Shown: positions 17,101 through 24,857, numbered from the stretch's first letter. The stretch: 64,000 nucleotides of DNA from Streptomyces sp. SUK 48 (GCF_009650765.1 NZ_CP045740.1:6548001-6612000); one strand, 5' to 3'. Program-made: numbers and translations. The notes: a model not told the origin generated them from the letters alone.

Positions 17101-18253
17101 CGAGCTGATGCAGGCCGGCTGGTCCAAGCGACGCCCCCTGTCCTGGGTGGTGCACGAAGAGACGTACGGCCGCCGCGCCCTGCCCGGAGAGGAACCCCAC
17201 GACCTGCTTGCCGAGACCGTCGCCCAGATCCGCCCGCTCGACGCCAAGGCCCTCGGCGAGGCATGGGAGCGACAGAAGCGCATGACCAAGCCGGCCGGCG
17301 CGCTCGGCATGCTGGAGATCATCTCCGCACAGCTGTCGGGCCTGTCCCGGCAGTGCCCGCCGCCGATCCCGGAGCCCGCGGCCGTCGCCATCTTCGCGGG
17401 TGACCACGGGGTGCACGCCCAGGGCGTCACCCCCTGGCCCCAGGAGGTCACCGGCCAGATGGTGGCCAACTTCCTGGGCGGGGGCGCGGTCTGCAACGCC
17501 TTCGCCGCCCAGGTCGGCGCCGAGGTGTGCGTCGTGGACGTCGGCGTCGCCGCCGACCTGCCCGCCACCCCCGGCCTGCTGCCCCGCAAGATCCGCGGCG
17601 GCACCTCCGACATGACCGCCGGGCCCGCGATGAGCCGCGAGGAGGCCAAGGCCGCCATCGAGGTCGGCATCGAGACCGCCCGCGACCTGGTCGCGGCCGG
17701 CAACAAGGCGCTGCTCACCGGTGAGATGGGCATCGCCAACACCACCGCGTCCGCCGCGCTGATCTCCGTCTTCACCGCCACCGACCCGGCCGAGGTCACC
17801 GGCCGCGGCACCGGCATCAACGACGAGACGCTGGCCCGCAAGACCGAGGTGGTCCGGCGCGCCCTGGAACTCCACCAGCCGGACCCGGCCGACCCCATCG
17901 GCGTCCTCGCGGCCCTCGGCGGCTTCGAGCACGCGGCGATGGTCGGCCTGCTGCTCGGCGGCGCGTCCCTGCGCACCCCGGTCATCCTGGACGGCGTGAG
18001 CGCCGGGGCCGCGGCCCTGGTGGCCCGGGCCATCGCCCCCGAGGTCCTCGCGGCCTGCATCGCCGGCCACCGCAGCGCCGAGCCGGGCCATGTCGCGGCC
18101 CTCAACAAGCTCGGCCTGCGCCCCCTGATCGACCTCGACCTGCGTCTCGGCGAGGGCACCGGTGCCCTGCTCGCCCTGCCGCTGGTGCAGAGCGCGGCGA
18201 GAGCGATGCACGAGGTGGCGACGTTCGACTCGGCGGGCGTCACGGAGAAGTAG
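14105..18253 (+). CDS. cobT: low-complexity / BluB / CobT fusion protein for cobalamin lower-ligand synthesis and attachment
   Basis: 1382 residues in three parts. Residues 1 to about 805 are an acidic Ala/Pro/Val/Glu/Gln-rich region without Cys, with short internal repeats such as ASQPVEGVQASQPVE and many PVE/APAEA units. About 811-1030 is a BluB-type flavin nitroreductase (DIRNGFRSDPIP, APSVGHSQPWDFV, the GVGWVSFFD region), which in characterised BluB turns FMNH2 into 5,6-dimethylbenzimidazole. About 1035-1382 is CobT (AIFAGDHGVHAQGVT, TGEMGIANTTASAAL, catalytic Glu in RLGEGTGALLAL), which makes alpha-ribazole phosphate. The fusion would couple synthesis of the lower ligand to its activation. 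ATG 14105 follows GAGGGG; the true N-terminus could be internal. The tail-less enzyme domains are clear, the long N-terminus unexplained. Confidence 0.9.
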   Translation: MTDTGQVPGEGQPEGAGMVEQPGVTAHGAYTYLSEAPAEDEDLLLPGAQGAWGNEVPPPAPEPVVETLHEASGRDTGSVDLTGVRLPSAQETSAPRRPLHLGPPIPDTSAGRVRTLADRGPEYLDAQPLREMGPQSAAPWGAAPGGTAVAAPVVGQAPGAVDTAPAAAQAPGVVETGQVAVQVIGVPVAAAEAVPVAIEVPVPDADATADATAEAAADAGAPGAAPDAVVVPEAPAAEAAAAAGPVAAEVPVARVAEQVPGAETVDPAFAGTPEAAGADAAQVVPGQDGPQPLDSQDAVLAPQVPRGPEVVPQAVAEEAVAPQAEESAPAVAEPAQVPDAQVAEAAPAPQVQPVQEARPVEAGAPARPEAQVAGAAVPVAEAAQPVEPAAAEPVQVTEPVEAVQASQPVEGVQASQPVEPVAAEAAEVVEAVEAVPAAEPVEPVAVDAVQVIQPAEPVAADAPQPVQPAEPVAAPVEQVQAVEQAEAVEAVEVPAVPAPDAHQAQGPQTVEPVVQAAPAAPGVPQQPVQPEAPAEAQAQPAAQDPAVQAAPVADPAPVAADPAVPAPQQPADATPAPVAAVAAEPQGAVAAVEAEAAQPQAVAHPATAAPVAPAAPVAPAAPEQPQAVPAPAEAEAQVPAEAAAPADDAPLPAEAPAPAEAPAPAEAVAPAETVTPAEAVTLVDAALPASAALPAEVPVQQGPVPTDAPVEPVPAEQLPGVLPEQASEPPLGEFVPVEGQVPSAPQLAPTPPHPLVLPAQGPAPQASVPAPREAEAVPHAEAPEPAAARGEIPADEAPAPAPQSTGPAAPGYDDAEREAVLKVMRERRDIRNGFRSDPIPHEVLLRVLEAAHTAPSVGHSQPWDFVVIRSAETRETMHELAVRQREAYAKSLPKGRAKQFKELKIEAILDTPVNIVVTAAPTRGGRHTLGRYTQPQMAPYSAALAVENLWLAARAEGLGVGWVSFFDEREMVRALGLPEHLEVIAYLCVGYVDEFPDEPELMQAGWSKRRPLSWVVHEETYGRRALPGEEPHDLLAETVAQIRPLDAKALGEAWERQKRMTKPAGALGMLEIISAQLSGLSRQCPPPIPEPAAVAIFAGDHGVHAQGVTPWPQEVTGQMVANFLGGGAVCNAFAAQVGAEVCVVDVGVAADLPATPGLLPRKIRGGTSDMTAGPAMSREEAKAAIEVGIETARDLVAAGNKALLTGEMGIANTTASAALISVFTATDPAEVTGRGTGINDETLARKTEVVRRALELHQPDPADPIGVLAALGGFEHAAMVGLLLGGASLRTPVILDGVSAGAAALVARAIAPEVLAACIAGHRSAEPGHVAALNKLGLRPLIDLDLRLGEGTGALLALPLVQSAARAMHEVATFDSAGVTEK

Positions 18254-18291
18254 CCGTCCGGCGTCCGGGACATCGGCGCCGTAGCGACACC

Positions 18292-18347
18292 TGGGTGGTC
18301 GTGAGCATTCGTTCCGCTGCGGCGGAACGGGTGGGCGCGACCACCCA
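18292..18347 (+). terminator. two-level hairpin after cobT
   Basis: An outer 10-bp stem TGGGTGGTCG (18292-18301) / CGACCACCCA (18338-18347) encloses a perfect 7-bp hairpin GTTCCGC-TGCG-GCGGAAC (18311-18328). It is probably a terminator. Confidence 0.6.
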
Positions 18348-18470
18348 CCGGTCTGTGCCCGGCCGGTCTGCGCCGACCATCCGTCCCAGCCCCCGAACAC
18401 CTGCTCCATACTCACCGACGCCCACGTAAAATCCGCACGTCAGGGCCATCACAACGCCCCCGGAGGAGCC

Positions 18471-19703
18471 ATGGCCGAACACCCCGCCTACCCCGTAGGT
18501 CTGCGCCTCTCCGGCCGCCGCGTGGTCGTCCTCGGCGCCGGACAGGTCGCCCAGCGCCGTCTGCCCGCCCTGATCGCGGCCGGCGCGGACCTCGTCCTCG
18601 TCTCCCCTGAGGCGACCCCCTCGGTCGAGGCGATGGCGGACGCCGGCGAGCTCACCTGGCACCGGCGGCGCTACCAGGACGGCGACCTCGCCGACGCCTG
18701 GTACGCCCTCATCGCCACCAGCGACCCCGACGCCAACGCCGCCGCCTCCGCCGAGGCCGAGCGGCACCGCGTCTGGTGCGTCCGCTCCGACGACGCCGAC
18801 CGGGCCACCGCCTGGACCCCCGCCACCGGCACCAGCGAGGGCGTCACGGTCGCCGTCCTCACCACGCAAGCCCGCGGCCGCGACCCCCGGCACACCGCCG
18901 CCATCCGGGACGCGGTCGTCGAGGGCCTGCGCGACGGCACCCTCGTCGCCCCCCACCACCGCACCCGCACCCCCGGCGTCGCCCTGGTCGGCGGCGGCCC
19001 CGGCGACCCCGACCTGATCACGGTCCGCGGCCGCCGGCTGCTCGCCGAGGCGGACGTCGTCATCGCCGACCGGCTCGGCCCCCGCGACCTGCTCGCCGAA
19101 CTCCCGCCGCATGTCGAGGTGATCGACGCGGCGAAGATCCCGTACGGCCGCTACATGGCCCAGGAGGCCATCAACAACGCCCTGATCGAGCACGCCGGAC
19201 AGGGCAAGTCGGTCGTACGGCTCAAGGGCGGCGACCCCTTCGTCTTCGGCCGGGGCATGGAGGAGATCCAGGCGCTCGCCGAGGCCGGCATCCCCTGCAC
19301 CGTCGTGCCGGGCATCTCCAGCTCCATCTCGGTGCCCGGCGCGGCCGGCATCCCGGTCACCCACCGGGGCGTCGCCCATGAGTTCACGGTCGTCAGCGGC
19401 CATGTCGCCCCCGACGACGCGCGTTCGCTGGTCGACTGGCCGGCGCTGGCCAGGCTCACCGGCACGCTGGTGATCCTGATGGGCGTCGACAAGATCGGGA
19501 AGATCGCCGAGACGCTCATGGCGCACGGCAAGTCCCCGACGACCCCGGTCGCGCTGGTCCAGGAAGGTACGACGGCCGCGCAGCGCCGGGTCGACGCCAC
19601 CCTCGCCACGGTCGCCGAGACCGTCCGCGCCGAGGACGTGAGGCCCCCGGCGGTCATCGTGATCGGCGAGGTCGTGACCGAGGGCCCCGCCCGGGCCGAC
19701 TGA
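18471..19703 (+). CDS. cobA: uroporphyrinogen-III C-methyltransferase with N-terminal siroheme synthase-like domain
   Basis: A 410-residue CysG-like protein. Residues 1-150 form an NAD-binding precorrin-2 dehydrogenase-like domain (VVVLGAGQVAQRRL). Residues 165-410 form the SAM-dependent SUMT domain with VGGGPGDPDLITVRG, GDPFVFGRG and VVPGISSSI, adding methyls at C2 and C7 of uroporphyrinogen III to give precorrin-2 for cobalamin and siroheme. It is about 50 residues shorter than E. coli CysG; whether the ferrochelatase function is present is not evident. GGAGGAG lies 3 nt before the ATG. It follows the cobT terminator, so it probably has its own promoter. Confidence 0.92.
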   Translation: MAEHPAYPVGLRLSGRRVVVLGAGQVAQRRLPALIAAGADLVLVSPEATPSVEAMADAGELTWHRRRYQDGDLADAWYALIATSDPDANAAASAEAERHRVWCVRSDDADRATAWTPATGTSEGVTVAVLTTQARGRDPRHTAAIRDAVVEGLRDGTLVAPHHRTRTPGVALVGGGPGDPDLITVRGRRLLAEADVVIADRLGPRDLLAELPPHVEVIDAAKIPYGRYMAQEAINNALIEHAGQGKSVVRLKGGDPFVFGRGMEEIQALAEAGIPCTVVPGISSSISVPGAAGIPVTHRGVAHEFTVVSGHVAPDDARSLVDWPALARLTGTLVILMGVDKIGKIAETLMAHGKSPTTPVALVQEGTTAAQRRVDATLATVAETVRAEDVRPPAVIVIGEVVTEGPARAD

Positions 19704-19791
19704 CCGAATACCCTCTTGATCACGCGTAACCTCGGGTAACGCATCCTACCCAGCCGTTGGCACCACACCCAGGACAAGGCAGTATCACCCT

Positions 19792-20610
19792 GTGGCCGAT
19801 CTCATCACCGTCGAGGACCCCGACGACCCGCGCCTCGTGGACTACACGGACCTGACCGACGTCGAGCTGCGCCGCAAGCGCGAGCCCGCCGAGGGTCTGT
19901 TCATCGCCGAGGGCGAGAAGGTCATCCGCCGGGCCAAGGAAGCCGGCTACGCGATGCGCTCCATGCTGCTCTCGGCCAAGTGGATCGACGTCATGCGCGA
20001 CGTCATCGACGAGCTCCCCGCCCCCGTCTACGCCGTGAGCCCCGAACTCGCCGAGCGCGTCACCGGCTACCACGTGCACCGCGGCGCCCTCGCCTCCATG
20101 CAGCGCAAGCCGCTGCCGACCGCCGCCGAACTGCTCGGCTCCGCCCGCCGCGTGGTGGTCATGGAGTCGGTCAACGACCACACCAACATCGGCGCCATCT
20201 TCCGCTCCGCGGCCGCCCTCGGCATGGACGCGGTCCTGCTCTCGCCGGACTGCGCCGACCCGCTGTACCGGCGCAGCGTCAAGGTGTCGATGGGCGCCGT
20301 GTTCTCGGTGCCGTACGCCCGCCTGGAGAACTGGCCGAAGGGCCTGGACCAGGTCCGCGAGTCCGGCTTCACCCTGCTCGCCCTCACCCCGGACGAGAAG
20401 GCCCGCAGCCTGGACGAGGCCGCCCCGCACACGATGGACAGGGTCGCGCTGATGCTGGGCGCCGAGGGCGGCGGCCTGTCCAGGCAGGCCCTGGTCGCCG
20501 CCGACGAATGGGTCCGCATCCCGATGTCCCACGGCGTCGACTCGCTCAACGTGGGCGCGGCGGCCGCGGTCGCCTTCTACGCGGTGGCGACGGGACGACC
20601 GAGGTCCTGA
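19792..20610 (+). CDS. TrmH/SpoU-family RNA 2'-O-methyltransferase
   Basis: A 272-residue SPOUT methyltransferase acting on tRNA or rRNA. The three conserved motifs are present: SVNDHTNIGAIFRSA (motif 1), LMLGAEGGGLS (motif 2) and IPMSHGVDSLNVGAAAAVA (motif 3), forming the SAM-binding trefoil knot. An N-terminal RNA-binding extension (residues 1-100, with EGLFIAEGEKVIRRA) is like that of TsnR/TrmH types. The GTG start has only a weak ribosome-binding site. The target nucleotide cannot be assigned. Thiostrepton-resistance methyltransferases belong to the same superfamily, but nothing here suggests that role. Confidence 0.88.
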   Translation: MADLITVEDPDDPRLVDYTDLTDVELRRKREPAEGLFIAEGEKVIRRAKEAGYAMRSMLLSAKWIDVMRDVIDELPAPVYAVSPELAERVTGYHVHRGALASMQRKPLPTAAELLGSARRVVVMESVNDHTNIGAIFRSAAALGMDAVLLSPDCADPLYRRSVKVSMGAVFSVPYARLENWPKGLDQVRESGFTLLALTPDEKARSLDEAAPHTMDRVALMLGAEGGGLSRQALVAADEWVRIPMSHGVDSLNVGAAAAVAFYAVATGRPRS

Positions 20611-20616
20611 CCTCTG

Positions 20617-22062
20617 CTACGCCCCGGTGCCGGAACGCGTGGACCCGTACGGGACGTCGCCGTACGACCGCGTGCCCCCGGCCGCCCGCGAGCCGTCGGC
20701 CGACTGCTGCTGCGACGGGCGTACGACCGTCCCCGCGCTCCCGCCGGACGTGCCCCCGAACGTGCTCCCGAGCCCGCCACCCAGCCCCCGGGTCGGGCCC
20801 TGGCAGCCCTGGGCCAGGGCGATGCCGAGGGCCACGAGCAGGGTCACCACGAAGAACACGGTGAGCCGCTGACGCAGCAGACGGGGGTTGGCGGGGCGCA
20901 GCCCGGTCTTCGTGGTGCGCGCCGCCGGGCGCCGGGCGCCGCCGCGGGTGCCGGGACGGCCGCCACTGGCGGAACGAGGGCCGCCACTGGCGGAACGGGG
21001 GCCACCGCCCCGCTGCTCGGGAGCGGGCCGGCCCGGACGCGGGGGAGTGCCGCCGGCGCGTGCGCCACCCCGTGAGGGCACCCCGCCCCGGGGGGCGGTA
21101 CCGCGCGGCGGCGGCGTGCCGGGGGCCTGGCGGCGCGCGGCGCGCTGCGGCTCGGGGTAGGTGTCGACGAGCCGCCCGGTGGGCCGGTCCGCCTCCGCCG
21201 CGCGCGGGGAGGGCGGCCGTACCTCGGTCAGGCCCTGGGCCTCGCGGGCCGCGATCTCCTTGAGCCGCAGCGACAGTTGGAGCGTGCTGGGCCGGTCCTC
21301 GGGGTCCTTGGCGAGACAGGCCCGGATCAGCGGGGCGAGCGCGTCGGGCACGCCGTGCAGATGCGGCTCCTCGTGCACCACCCGGTACAGCATCACCTCC
21401 GAACTGCCGTGTCCGAAGGGGGAGTCGCCGGTCGAGGCGTAGGCGAGGGTCGCGCCCAGCGAGAAGACGTCGGTGGCCGGGGTGACGGCCGCGCCGCGCA
21501 CCTGCTCGGGGGCGAGGAAGCCGGGGGAGCCCACGGCAGTGCCCACATGGGTGAGGGTGGAGGCGCCGGTGGACCAGGCGATGCCGAAGTCGATGATCCG
21601 CGGCCCCTTGGGGGACAGCAGGATGTTGGAGGGCTTCAGGTCCCGGTGGACCACCCCCGCCTCGTGCACCGCGACCAGGCCCTCGGACAGCGCCGCGCCG
21701 ATCGCCGCCGCGTCGGCCGCGAGCAGCGCGCCCTCGTCGGCGACCCGGTCGTGCAGCGAGGGCCCGGGGACGTACTGGGTGGCGAACCAGGGGCGCTCGG
21801 CCTCCAGGTCGGCGGCCACCAGCCGGGCCGTGCAGCCGCCCCGGATACGACGGGCCGCGGAGACCTCGCGCGCGAACCGCGAACGGAACTCCTGGTCCTC
21901 GGCGAGATCGGGCCGGATCACCTTCAGCGCGACCCGCTGGCCCTTCTTGTCGGAGCCGAGGTAGACCACGCCCATCCCGCCCGCGCCGAGCCGTCGGTGA
22001 AGCCTGAACGAGCCGACGACGCGCGGGTCCTCGCGCCTCAGGCGCATCATCGCCATGTTCAT
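20617..22062 (-). CDS. membrane-anchored Ser/Thr protein kinase (PknB-like kinase domain)
   Basis: About 481 residues. The kinase domain has a Gly-rich loop (LGAGGMGVVYLG), Lys47 in VALKVIRP, HRDLKPSN (139-146), DFGIAW (158-163) and APE (184-186), so it should be active. A Pro/Gly/Arg-rich linker of about 120 residues (GGGPRSASGG repeated twice) leads to one transmembrane helix at about 400-419 and a 60-residue Gly/Ser-rich external tail without PASTA repeats. I prefer the ATG at 22062, after GCAGCGGGG; 22092 is an alternative. It converges on the RNA methyltransferase only 6 nt away. The sensory input and targets are unknown. Confidence 0.9.
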   Translation of the reverse strand: MNMAMMRLRREDPRVVGSFRLHRRLGAGGMGVVYLGSDKKGQRVALKVIRPDLAEDQEFRSRFAREVSAARRIRGGCTARLVAADLEAERPWFATQYVPGPSLHDRVADEGALLAADAAAIGAALSEGLVAVHEAGVVHRDLKPSNILLSPKGPRIIDFGIAWSTGASTLTHVGTAVGSPGFLAPEQVRGAAVTPATDVFSLGATLAYASTGDSPFGHGSSEVMLYRVVHEEPHLHGVPDALAPLIRACLAKDPEDRPSTLQLSLRLKEIAAREAQGLTEVRPPSPRAAEADRPTGRLVDTYPEPQRAARRQAPGTPPPRGTAPRGGVPSRGGARAGGTPPRPGRPAPEQRGGGPRSASGGPRSASGGRPGTRGGARRPAARTTKTGLRPANPRLLRQRLTVFFVVTLLVALGIALAQGCQGPTRGLGGGLGSTFGGTSGGSAGTVVRPSQQQSADGSRAAGGTRSYGDVPYGSTRSGTGA

Positions 22063-22378
22063 CCCCGCTGCCCGGTCCCTCTGACGTGGCACAGCTTACG
22101 TTTACCGGGCCGCCCGCGCGCAGAGGCCGCGCCCTCTCGGCCCGACGGATTGTGCGCGCCGCGCCGGAGAGGTGAGGCGCGGTCAGGACGCCAGTGCACA
22201 CCGCACTCTTGACCGACCGTCACCGCCAACCGGGCTTGCCCGCAGGGTCGTTGACCCCGCCGCGACCAGGGGCCACCGCTCGGTCCGCCCTTCCCGCGGC
22301 CCACCGCGGACGCCCCGCCGCACCCGCCGCGGGCCGCCGCCCGAGCCGTGCCCGGCACCCGCCGCATGACCGTTCCGA

Positions 22379-22392
22379 GTGATCGAAGTCAC
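22379..22392. promoter_or_regulatory. Crp-like palindrome
   Basis: GTGATCGAAGTCAC is a GTGA-N6-TCAC palindrome and also matches the pattern GTG-N6-GNCAC reported for Streptomyces Crp. It lies 370 bp upstream of the 58-residue protein gene and 317 bp upstream of the divergent kinase. Confidence 0.45.
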
Positions 22393-22584
22393 GCGTTCCG
22401 GGGCGCCGCCCGCATCCGACATGCCCGACACGGCGGGCGACCCCTCGGGGAAGACCCCGAGACCTAGGTCCGGCTCTCCACCCAGGGGAGTAGTCGGCGG
22501 CCGGGGGCTCATCCTCCGGGAGGCCCGCCAATCGGTACGAGGGCATGACGCCCGGTTCGGGGCCCGCGCCTAGATTTGAGCTCA

Positions 22585-22630
22585 AGCGGCGGGTGCAGCG
22601 CTCGTCCCCCGAGGTCGGACACCCGCCGCT
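22585..22630 (+). promoter_or_regulatory. stem-loop in 5' leader
   Basis: AGCGGCGGGTG (22585-22595) pairs perfectly with CACCCGCCGCT (22620-22630), with an inner CTCG/CGAG pair. It begins about 9 nt after the TAGATT hexamer, so it could be the very 5' end of the transcript. Confidence 0.5.
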
Positions 22631-22654
22631 GTGAAGAAGCAGGACGAACCAGCG

Positions 22655-22719
22655 GAACAAGCGGAACGAACTGCGAGAACAAGCGGAACGAACTGCGAGA
22701 ACAAGCAGAACAACTGCAT
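22655..22719 (+). repeat. 22-bp direct tandem repeats
   Basis: Two exact 22-bp copies (22655-22676 and 22677-22698) and a degenerate third (22699-22719) of an A-rich unit beginning gaacaagcgg. They lie directly upstream of the ribosome-binding site of the small membrane-protein gene. Confidence 0.85.
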
Positions 22720-22750
22720 GGACAACACGAGACGGTCAGGAGAGGGACCA

Positions 22751-22926
22751 TGACCCATCCGGCACCGCGACGCCCCGCGTTCGCACCCCGCCGCACGGGT
22801 CGCCGCCACCCCTTGGTGGCGACGCTCATGGCCCTTCCCCTGGCGGCCCTGCTCCTGCTCGTCTTCGACGGCTGGGAGACGGTGGCCACACAGGCGTCGT
22901 CCGTGGGTGCGATGCTGGGGCGCTGA
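22751..22926 (+). CDS. 58-residue single-span membrane protein
   Basis: A small protein with a basic Pro/Arg-rich N-terminus (residues 1-20), one hydrophobic helix (about 24-41, LVATLMALPLAALLLLVF) and a short tail. AGGAGAGGG lies 3 nt before the ATG, a strong signal that it is translated. The same frame is open upstream to 22576 through the tandem repeats, but that start lacks a ribosome-binding site. No family is recognised. Its long structured leader suggests regulated expression. Confidence 0.6.
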
Positions 22927-23014
22927 GCGGCGACCCCAGGCCCGAAAGAGCGGTTCGGGCGGGGACATCCATCCATGAAACCCCGTGGGGACGGGGGTGC
23001 GGCGGACGGCACAT

Positions 23015-23046
23015 ATGCCGGCGCAGCTGGGGAGCTGCGCCGGCAT
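23015..23046 (+). terminator. perfect 14-bp stem-loop
   Basis: ATGCCGGCGCAGCT (23015-23028), GGGG loop, AGCTGCGCCGGCAT (23033-23046). It lies between the small membrane protein and the phosphotransferase gene and supports a downstream start for the latter. Confidence 0.75.
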
Positions 23047-23124
23047 CGCCGTTTCCGCGCCGGAACCAGCACCCCCCACTCCGCCGTCGTACCCCTCACC
23101 CCGTCCCTGACCGACCGAGGACCC

Positions 23125-24012
23125 GTGACCTTCCTCCCCGCGCTCACGGCACACGTCCGCGCCGCCGGCACCCCGGCCGCGCCCACCACCCTCGCCGACC
23201 GCCCCGACGCCACCGTCCTCCGCCTCGGGGACACCGTCGTCAAGGCGCACGCCCCCGGCACCGACCCCGCCCGCCTGGCCCGCCGCCTCGAAACGGCCGC
23301 CGCGCTCCCCGGCATCCTCCTGCCCCCGCTCACGTCCACCACGGAAGAACTGCACGACCGCCTGGTCACCTCCTGGCCGTACGGCACCCCCGTGGACCCC
23401 GACGCCCCCGCCGCCGCCCCCTGGGAAGCCGTGGCCGGCCTCCTCGCCGGGCTGCACACCAGCACGCCCCACCCGGCGTCACCCCCGATGCGCGGCCCCG
23501 CCAAGGCCGCCCGCGCCGTCACCCGGCTCCGGGCCGCCCTCGGCGCGGACCCCCACCCCGCCGGCCGCCCTGTCCTCGACGCCTGGGCCGCCCTCCCCGC
23601 CTGGGCCCGCGCCGAGGCCCCGATGCCCGGTCCCGCCGTCCTCTGCCACGGCGACCTCCACCTCGGCCAACTCGTCCGGTACCCCGCCCCCGACGGACCC
23701 TGGCGGCTCATCGACGTGGACGACCTGGGACTCGGCGTCCCCGCCTGGGACCTCGCCCGGCCCGCCGCCTGGTACGCCTGCGGACTGCTGCCGCCCGACG
23801 ACTGGACCCGCTTCCTGAGCGCCTACCGGCAGGCGAACGGCCCCGCCGTCCCCGCCACCGGCGACCCCTGGGCCGCCCTGGACGTCCCGGCCCGCGCCCT
23901 CACCGTCCAGACGGCCGCCCTGGCGATCACCAAGGCGCTCGCCGCGGGCCGCCCGCTGGACGGGATCGAGCAGGCCGTCGTCGACGCCTGCGCCCGTATG
24001 CCCGCGCGGTGA
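23125..24012 (+). CDS. APH-family phosphotransferase
   Basis: A 295-residue kinase of the aminoglycoside phosphotransferase/choline kinase fold. Visible motifs are the catalytic loop LCHGDLHLGQL (Brenner motif HGDxxxxN with Gln replacing the usual Asn) and the metal-binding LIDVDDLGLG. The N-lobe Lys is probably in TVVKAHAPG. Such proteins phosphorylate small molecules (antibiotics, sugars, homoserine); true resistance enzymes cannot be distinguished from metabolic ones here. I use GTG 23125, since the upstream frame runs through a terminator hairpin. Codon use is normal for the window, so recent transfer is unlikely. Confidence 0.82.
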   Translation: MTFLPALTAHVRAAGTPAAPTTLADRPDATVLRLGDTVVKAHAPGTDPARLARRLETAAALPGILLPPLTSTTEELHDRLVTSWPYGTPVDPDAPAAAPWEAVAGLLAGLHTSTPHPASPPMRGPAKAARAVTRLRAALGADPHPAGRPVLDAWAALPAWARAEAPMPGPAVLCHGDLHLGQLVRYPAPDGPWRLIDVDDLGLGVPAWDLARPAAWYACGLLPPDDWTRFLSAYRQANGPAVPATGDPWAALDVPARALTVQTAALAITKALAAGRPLDGIEQAVVDACARMPAR

Positions 24013-24113
24013 CCCGGGGACTTCCGCGAAATCGTTGCAACCACGCGCGGCGAAACGGAGTCTGTGCAGGGGAAACACCAAGCAGTACCGACCGGCGAGG
24101 AGTTGAGCCGACG

Positions 24114-24434
24114 ATGCAGTGTCCGAAGTGCCACGCACCCATGCAGACGTACAACCGCAGCGGCGTCCAGATCGAGCAGTGCGGCGGGTGCCGCGGCATC
24201 TTCCTCGACTACGGCGAGCTGGAGGCGCTGACCCAGGTCGAGTCCCAGTGGTCCAAGCCCGTCCCGCCGGCCCCGCCCGCCGCCCCGCAGGGGTACCCGG
24301 CCCCGTCCGCGCCCGCCTGGGGCGCGCCGTACGGCGGCCACGGCGGCGGTCACTACGAGCACGGGCACCACGGTCATCACGGCCACCACGACCGTCACCA
24401 CCGCAGCTTCACGCACATGCTGTTCTCCAGCTGA
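24114..24434 (+). CDS. zinc-ribbon (TFIIB-type) protein with His-rich tail
   Basis: 106 residues. The N-terminal zf-TFIIB domain has CPKC (3-6) and CGGCRGIFLDYGELEAL (24-40), giving a four-Cys zinc knuckle. A Pro/Ala/Tyr-rich linker follows, then a His/Gly-rich stretch (GHYEHGHHGHHGHHDRHH) that could bind metal. This is a widely conserved small actinobacterial protein of unknown role. The ATG has GAGGAG about 11 nt upstream. A strong bidirectional terminator follows. Confidence 0.82.
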   Translation: MQCPKCHAPMQTYNRSGVQIEQCGGCRGIFLDYGELEALTQVESQWSKPVPPAPPAAPQGYPAPSAPAWGAPYGGHGGGHYEHGHHGHHGHHDRHHRSFTHMLFSS

Positions 24435-24445
24435 GACGCACGAGA

Positions 24446-24477
24446 AAGCCCCCGGCCGTGGAAACGGCCGGGGGCTT
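24446..24477. terminator. bidirectional terminator
   Basis: AAGCCCCCGGCCGT-GGAA-ACGGCCGGGGGCTT, a perfect 14-bp stem. It serves the zinc-ribbon gene (+) and the minus-strand tRNA cluster. Confidence 0.9.
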
Positions 24478-24486
24478 CTCGGTGTG

Positions 24487-24558
24487 TGGACGATACTGGG
24501 ATTGAACCAGTGACCTCTTCCGTGTCAGGGAAGCGCTCTCCCGCTGAGCTAATCGTCC
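24487..24558 (-). tRNA. tRNA-Val (GAC)
   Basis: A 72-nt cloverleaf on the minus strand. The anticodon loop CTGACAC between CTTCC and GGAAG gives GAC, with T-loop GGTTCAATCCC and discriminator A. It is the last of five tRNAs in this cluster. Confidence 0.97.
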
Positions 24559-24587
24559 GCGGACAGTGATCCGGGGATCACGGTCAG

Positions 24588-24659
24588 TGCGCGATACTGG
24601 GATTGAACCAGTGACCTCTTCCGTGTCAGGGAAGCGCTCTCCCGCTGAGCTAATCGCGC
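24588..24659 (-). tRNA. tRNA-Val (GAC)
   Basis: The same body and anticodon loop CTGACAC as its neighbours, but the acceptor stem is GCGCGAT/ATCGCGC instead of GGACGAT/ATCGTCC, with compensating changes on both arms. Discriminator A. Confidence 0.97.
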
Positions 24660-24710
24660 GGGCTTGGATCTTCGAGAGACCCGGGATCTCCGGACGGACC
24701 GGGGATCCAG

Positions 24711-24782
24711 TGGACGATACTGGGATTGAACCAGTGACCTCTTCCGTGTCAGGGAAGCGCTCTCCCGCTGAGCTAATCGTCC
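24711..24782 (-). tRNA. tRNA-Val (GAC)
   Basis: A 72-nt tRNA identical to the copy at 24487-24558, including the acceptor stem. Confidence 0.97.
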
Positions 24783-24786
24783 TTGG

Positions 24787-24857
24787 AGGTGGAGACGGGA
24801 TTTGAACCCGTGTAGACGGCTTTGCAGGCCGTTGCCTCGCCTCTCGGCCACTCCACC
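24787..24857 (-). tRNA. tRNA-Cys (GCA)
   Basis: A 71-nt tRNA. Anticodon loop CTGCAAA between ACGGC and GCCGT gives GCA, acceptor GGTGGAG/CTCCACC, discriminator U as required for Cys identity. Confidence 0.97.

Larger units (their letters stand above)
22063..22750. other. long intergenic region with regulatory-looking elements
   Basis: 688 bp between the kinase start and a small membrane-protein gene. It contains a Crp-like site (22379-22392), a possible -10 TAGATT (22571-22576), an 11-bp stem-loop (22585-22630) and 22-bp tandem repeats (22655-22719). No convincing ORF was found in the first 480 bp. Confidence 0.6.

Noticed and set aside
13766..18415. 1549-residue minus-strand Gly/Leu/Arg-rich ORF opposite cobT
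   Set aside because: Antisense of the low-complexity cobT frame. Repetitive Gly-Leu-Asp/Arg composition reflects the complementary codons; the plus frame contains the BluB and CobT domains.
22576..22750. upstream extension of the 58-residue protein through the 22-bp repeats
   Set aside because: No ribosome-binding site at 22576 and unnatural residue composition; a strong site precedes the ATG at 22751.
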